In this document: piece after piece, positions 61,462-64,000 of the stretch
How the letters are laid out: the number at the start of each line of letters is the position of its first letter
Numbering within the stretch: the stretch's first letter is position 1
Assembly (NCBI GenBank): GCA_003105015.1
Contig: PQAF01000018.1
Span: 62,001 to 126,000 of the forward strand
Reading direction: 5' to 3'
DNA: 64,000 nucleotides
Source: Rhodocyclales bacterium
Lineage (GTDB): Bacteria; Pseudomonadota; Gammaproteobacteria; Burkholderiales; Rhodocyclaceae
Translations under genes and position numbers: made by a program
The notes under the pieces: generated by a model
Seen by the model: only the letters and a program-made list of their open reading frames with translations
What the model was told of the DNA's origin: nothing
The model's database searches: none

Positions 61462-61513
61462 GGCGTCTTTTCCAGTTGCTTGCAGGCCTGCCTGCATCTT
61501 AACCCGGTCGGGT

Positions 61514-61541
61514 GAAAAAAACGGGCGGCCGAGGCCGCCCC
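61514..61541 (-). terminator. Terminator after the short UspA gene
   Basis: On the minus strand GGGCGGCC-TC-GGCCGCCC is followed by G and a run of seven T. It lies 40 bases after the UspA stop and separates it from the reductase gene. Confidence 0.88.
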
Positions 61542-61580
61542 AATCTCCACTCTCGCACTGCCCTTTTGCGTGTCGGCCGT

Positions 61581-62078
61581 TCAGCGGCCGCCCACGGGGA
61601 TTCCTTCGGCGTCGACCGTGACCACCGGCACGCCGCGCGCCTGGCTCAGCACCTCGTTCGCCACGTCGCGGCACAGCAGCCGCGCCAGCCGGGGCTGCGG
61701 CTGCGGCAGCACGACGCTGCTGCAGCCGAGCTGCTCGGCGGCATCGAGGATCTGGAAGGCGACCTCGCCTTCGCGCAGCACCGCCTCGTAGGGGATGCCG
61801 GCGCGCAGCAGCGGGTCGGCGGCGTCCTCGATGAGGTACTGGCCGCTCTCGGCCTGGAAGCGGGCGATCTCGTCGTGCGTGCGGAAGCGCAGCAGCTCGA
61901 GGCTGGTGGCGGGTTCCGCAACGAACAGCAGGCAGGCCTGCACCGGCTTGCCGACCTGGTGCTGGCGCAGGGCGTAGCGGACGCCCCAGCGCGAGCGCTC
62001 GGTGGCGTCGATCGGGATCAGCAGCCGCATGGCCGTCGTCCCCGGGCCGGCCGGGGCATCGGTCGCTTTGTCGGTCAT
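61581..62078 (-). CDS. Single-domain universal stress family protein
   Basis: 165 residues from ATG 62078, chosen because AAGGAGA lies upstream of it. UspA-like fold: MRLLIPIDATERSRWGVRYALRQ, then LLFVAEPAT and a C-terminal VVTVDAEGIPVGG. The Gly-x2-Gly-x9-Gly-Ser ATP-binding motif is missing (PQPQPRLARLLCRDVANEVL instead), so it is probably a non-nucleotide-binding member. It follows the Mnh-D-like gene by 30 bases and is likely co-transcribed with it. Confidence 0.85.
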   Translation of the reverse strand: MTDKATDAPAGPGTTAMRLLIPIDATERSRWGVRYALRQHQVGKPVQACLLFVAEPATSLELLRFRTHDEIARFQAESGQYLIEDAADPLLRAGIPYEAVLREGEVAFQILDAAEQLGCSSVVLPQPQPRLARLLCRDVANEVLSQARGVPVVTVDAEGIPVGGR

Positions 62079-62108
62079 GATGTCTCCTTTCATCCTTGCG
62101 GTTCAGCG

Positions 62109-63797
62109 TCAGGGAAGGTAGTAGAGGACCAGCCAGGCCAGCAGCATGGTCATCGTCCAGAGGGCCATGCCGCCGGTTGGCCAACTGCGCAGGAACAGGC
62201 CGTCCGGTTCGCGATGCCGCCGGAGGCCGGCAGACACGCGCCCGGCCAGCGATCCGGCGCGGACGGCGGCGCCGTCGCGCAGCCGTCCGAAGTTGCGGGC
62301 GGCGGCCCGCGCCAGGGCCGGCAGCGGCCTGCGCCACAGCCAGTCGACGTCGAGCGTGAGGGTCGGCGTGCGCTTCAGCCAGGGCAGCATGGCGAAGAAG
62401 GCGAGGCCGGAGAACAGCAGCAGCTGCAGCTGCGTCAGCACGTGCGCCGCCGTGTAGGGAACATAGTCGACCGCGTAGGGCAGCAGGCGATAGAGCGGCT
62501 CCGGCCAGACGCCCAGCGCGATGCACAGGAAGGCGAAGGCGATCATCGCCCAGCGCATGCTCGCGGGCGGATCGCCCGGGCGCAGCCCCGAGTCCTTCTG
62601 GAAGAAGACGAACCAGGGGAACTTGATGCCGGCGTGCAGGAAGACGCCGGCCGAGGCGGCGGCGAGCGCCAGCCAGACCCAGGTCAGGTGGCCGTCGATG
62701 GCCGCCTGCGTCACCATCGACTTCGAGACGAAGCCCGAGGTGAGCGGGAACGAGGAGATGGCGAGCGCGCCGATGGTGCCGCAAATCGTCGTCAGCGGCA
62801 TGCTGTGGAAGAGCCCGCCCAGTTCCGAGCATTTGCGCCGGCCGGTGGCGGCGAGCACGGCGCCGGCCGACATCAGCAGCAGGGCCTTGTAGACGATGTG
62901 GGTGAAGGCGTGCGCGGCGGCGCCGTTCAACGCCATCTCGGTGCCGATGCCGATGCCGGCGATCATGAAGCCGACCTGGTTCACGATGCTGTAGGCGAGG
63001 ATGCGCCGCATGTCGTTCTCCAGCAGCGCGTAGACGATGCCGTAGAACACCATGAAGAGGCCGATCCAGACGAGGAACTCGGTGCCGGGGAAGCCGCGCA
63101 GCAGCACGTAGACCGCCGTCTTGGTGGTGAAGGCGGAGAGGAACACCGTGCCGCTCCAGGAGGCCTCCGGGTAGGCGTCGGGCAGCCAGGCCGAGAGCGG
63201 CGGCGCGCCGGCGTTGATCAGGAAGCCGATCAGGATCAGCCAGTGCGCGACGGAGTCGGGCGCCATGCGGACGAAGGCGGCGTCGCCGGCGTCGAGCAGG
63301 TGGCCGGTGACGCCGGCGAAGAGTACGACGCCGCCGAGGAGATGAATCATCACGTAGCGCCGGCTGGCGGCCCAGGCCGTCTTCGTGCCGGCGCTCCACA
63401 GCACCAGCGTCGAGCCGACCGCCATCAGCTCCCAGAAGACGAACACCGTGACGAGGTCGCCGGCCAGCGCCACGCCGATGGCCGAGCCGGCGTAGACGTA
63501 GGCGGCGGGGATTTCCAGGCGGCTCGTCTGCCGCAGCGCGAAGAGGCCGCCGCCGCAGGCCATCAGGGCGAAGATGGTGGCGAACAGGCGCGACAGCTTG
63601 TCGACGCTCAGCGGCGCCAGCTCGTAGCCCAGCCACGCCGTTTGCCAGCGCGCGCCCTCCGGCAGCTGCCAGAGACAGACCAGGGCGGCCAGCGGCAGCG
63701 CCAGCACCGCCGCACTGCGCGCGCCGCCGTGCAGCCAGGGCAGGGCGAAGGCGCCAAGCACCAGCACCAGGCCGGGATGGACGAGCCACTCACTCAT
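62109..63797 (-). CDS. Proton-conducting membrane transporter, Mnh/Mrp subunit D-like
   Basis: 562 residues, about 14 transmembrane helices. It belongs to the NuoL/M/N-MrpA/D superfamily: conserved Glu in FVFWELMAVGSTLVLW, the Lys/His positions in FTTKTAVYVLLRG and AHAFTHIVYKALLLMSAGAVL, and NDMRRILAYSIVNQVGFM. Possibly part of an Na+/H+ antiporter or respiratory-like complex whose other subunits lie beyond the window. It overlaps the preceding small gene by eight bases. Confidence 0.88.
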   Translation of the reverse strand: MSEWLVHPGLVLVLGAFALPWLHGGARSAAVLALPLAALVCLWQLPEGARWQTAWLGYELAPLSVDKLSRLFATIFALMACGGGLFALRQTSRLEIPAAYVYAGSAIGVALAGDLVTVFVFWELMAVGSTLVLWSAGTKTAWAASRRYVMIHLLGGVVLFAGVTGHLLDAGDAAFVRMAPDSVAHWLILIGFLINAGAPPLSAWLPDAYPEASWSGTVFLSAFTTKTAVYVLLRGFPGTEFLVWIGLFMVFYGIVYALLENDMRRILAYSIVNQVGFMIAGIGIGTEMALNGAAAHAFTHIVYKALLLMSAGAVLAATGRRKCSELGGLFHSMPLTTICGTIGALAISSFPLTSGFVSKSMVTQAAIDGHLTWVWLALAAASAGVFLHAGIKFPWFVFFQKDSGLRPGDPPASMRWAMIAFAFLCIALGVWPEPLYRLLPYAVDYVPYTAAHVLTQLQLLLFSGLAFFAMLPWLKRTPTLTLDVDWLWRRPLPALARAAARNFGRLRDGAAVRAGSLAGRVSAGLRRHREPDGLFLRSWPTGGMALWTMTMLLAWLVLYYLP

Positions 63798-64000
63798 CGC
63801 CGTCGCCCTCGTAGTAAGTGTCCGGCCGCTTCAGCAGCAGTCCCAGTCCCTTGGCGACGAGGATCATCGCCGCGCAGGCGAGGAAGCCGTACCAGGCGTG
63901 GAAGCCGAACAGCGCCTCGACCTCGAAGTGCGGATGCAGCGCCACCGCCAGCTCCGCCAGCACCGTTGCCGCCAGCACGGCGAGGAACAGGCGCCAGAGC
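63790..64000 (-). CDS. Small membrane protein upstream of the Mnh-D-like gene (start outside window)
   Basis: The open frame runs off the right edge (LWRLFLAVLAATVLAELAV...), so the start is not in the window, although a GTG at 63976-63978 is possible. At least 69 residues are visible, with two hydrophobic helices and a polar tail KRPDTYYEGDGDE. I do not recognise the family. The eight-base overlap with the D-like gene suggests an accessory subunit of the same complex. Confidence 0.7.
   Translation of the reverse strand, partial: LWRLFLAVLAATVLAELAVALHPHFEVEALFGFHAWYGFLACAAMILVAKGLGLLLKRPDTYYEGDGDE

Noticed and set aside
61462..63789. Long upstream extension of the flavin reductase reading frame through the UspA and Mnh-D-like genes
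   Set aside because: The family N-terminus (VVIVGAGSAGLAA) follows ATG 61461 directly, and a terminator lies just upstream of it.

Overview
The window is a 64-kb piece of a GC-rich betaproteobacterial chromosome, most likely from the order Rhodocyclales. That placement is an inference from gene content: a trpEGDC cluster without trpFBA, a trimeric Gram-negative porin, the block rplU-rpmA-obgE-proB, pilS-pilR-ampD, and a lysine/alanine histone-H1-like protein ending in [12 protein letters not shown]. Genes are tightly packed, often with ATGA start/stop overlaps. No prophage, CRISPR array or classical insertion sequence was seen.

Layout. 1-5.3 kb: the end of rpe, then gph, a candidate Trp leader peptide/attenuator, and trpE-trpG-trpD-trpC. 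A small cassette (a GxxExxY nuclease-fold gene bounded by 26-bp inverted repeats) sits between trpE and trpG. 5.3-10.9 kb: a porin, then proB, obgE, rpmA and rplU on the minus strand, ispB, and tRNA-Pro(CGG). 10.9-16.9 kb: pilS-pilR-ampD, a 600-bp regulatory gap, the H1-like protein and a lytic transglycosylase. 16.9-24.8 kb: an aminotransferase, divergent pckG/maeB (the PEP-malate-pyruvate node), a patatin and a penicillin-binding endopeptidase. 24.8-31.9 kb: an IclR regulator divergent from a lutA-lutB-aldehyde dehydrogenase-hydroxyacid dehydrogenase-lutC-hydrolase operon. 31.9-45.5 kb: an osmotic/trehalose island (membrane-anchored OtsA, OtsB, a GH15 enzyme, MscS, a CPA2 antiporter, a YbdK-like glutamate-cysteine ligase and a gamma-glutamyl hydrolase). 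It is bracketed by two paralogous receptor-type Ser/Thr kinases. It also holds a marR gene and a candidate small RNA. 45.5-64 kb: NhaR, BI-1, HtpX, a P-type ATPase, three more CPA-type antiporters, universal stress proteins, slipin-NfeD, a flavin disulfide reductase, and an Mnh/Mrp-D-like membrane protein at the right edge.

Taken together, the right half is devoted to monovalent-cation, pH, turgor and envelope-stress physiology. The left half is housekeeping biosynthesis and central carbon metabolism.

The most striking unexplained signal is a bipartite 24-bp DNA motif, AAAGTCAG(T/G/C)N followed by nine variable bases and CGGCG. It occurs twelve times on both strands at fixed internal spacing (eleven full copies and one with a single mismatch in CGGCG). 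Most copies lie inside unrelated protein-coding genes, and one pair is inverted in an intergenic gap. It behaves like a genome-wide signal sequence (DNA-uptake-type or chromosome-organisation-type) rather than an operator, and I do not recognise it as a described element.
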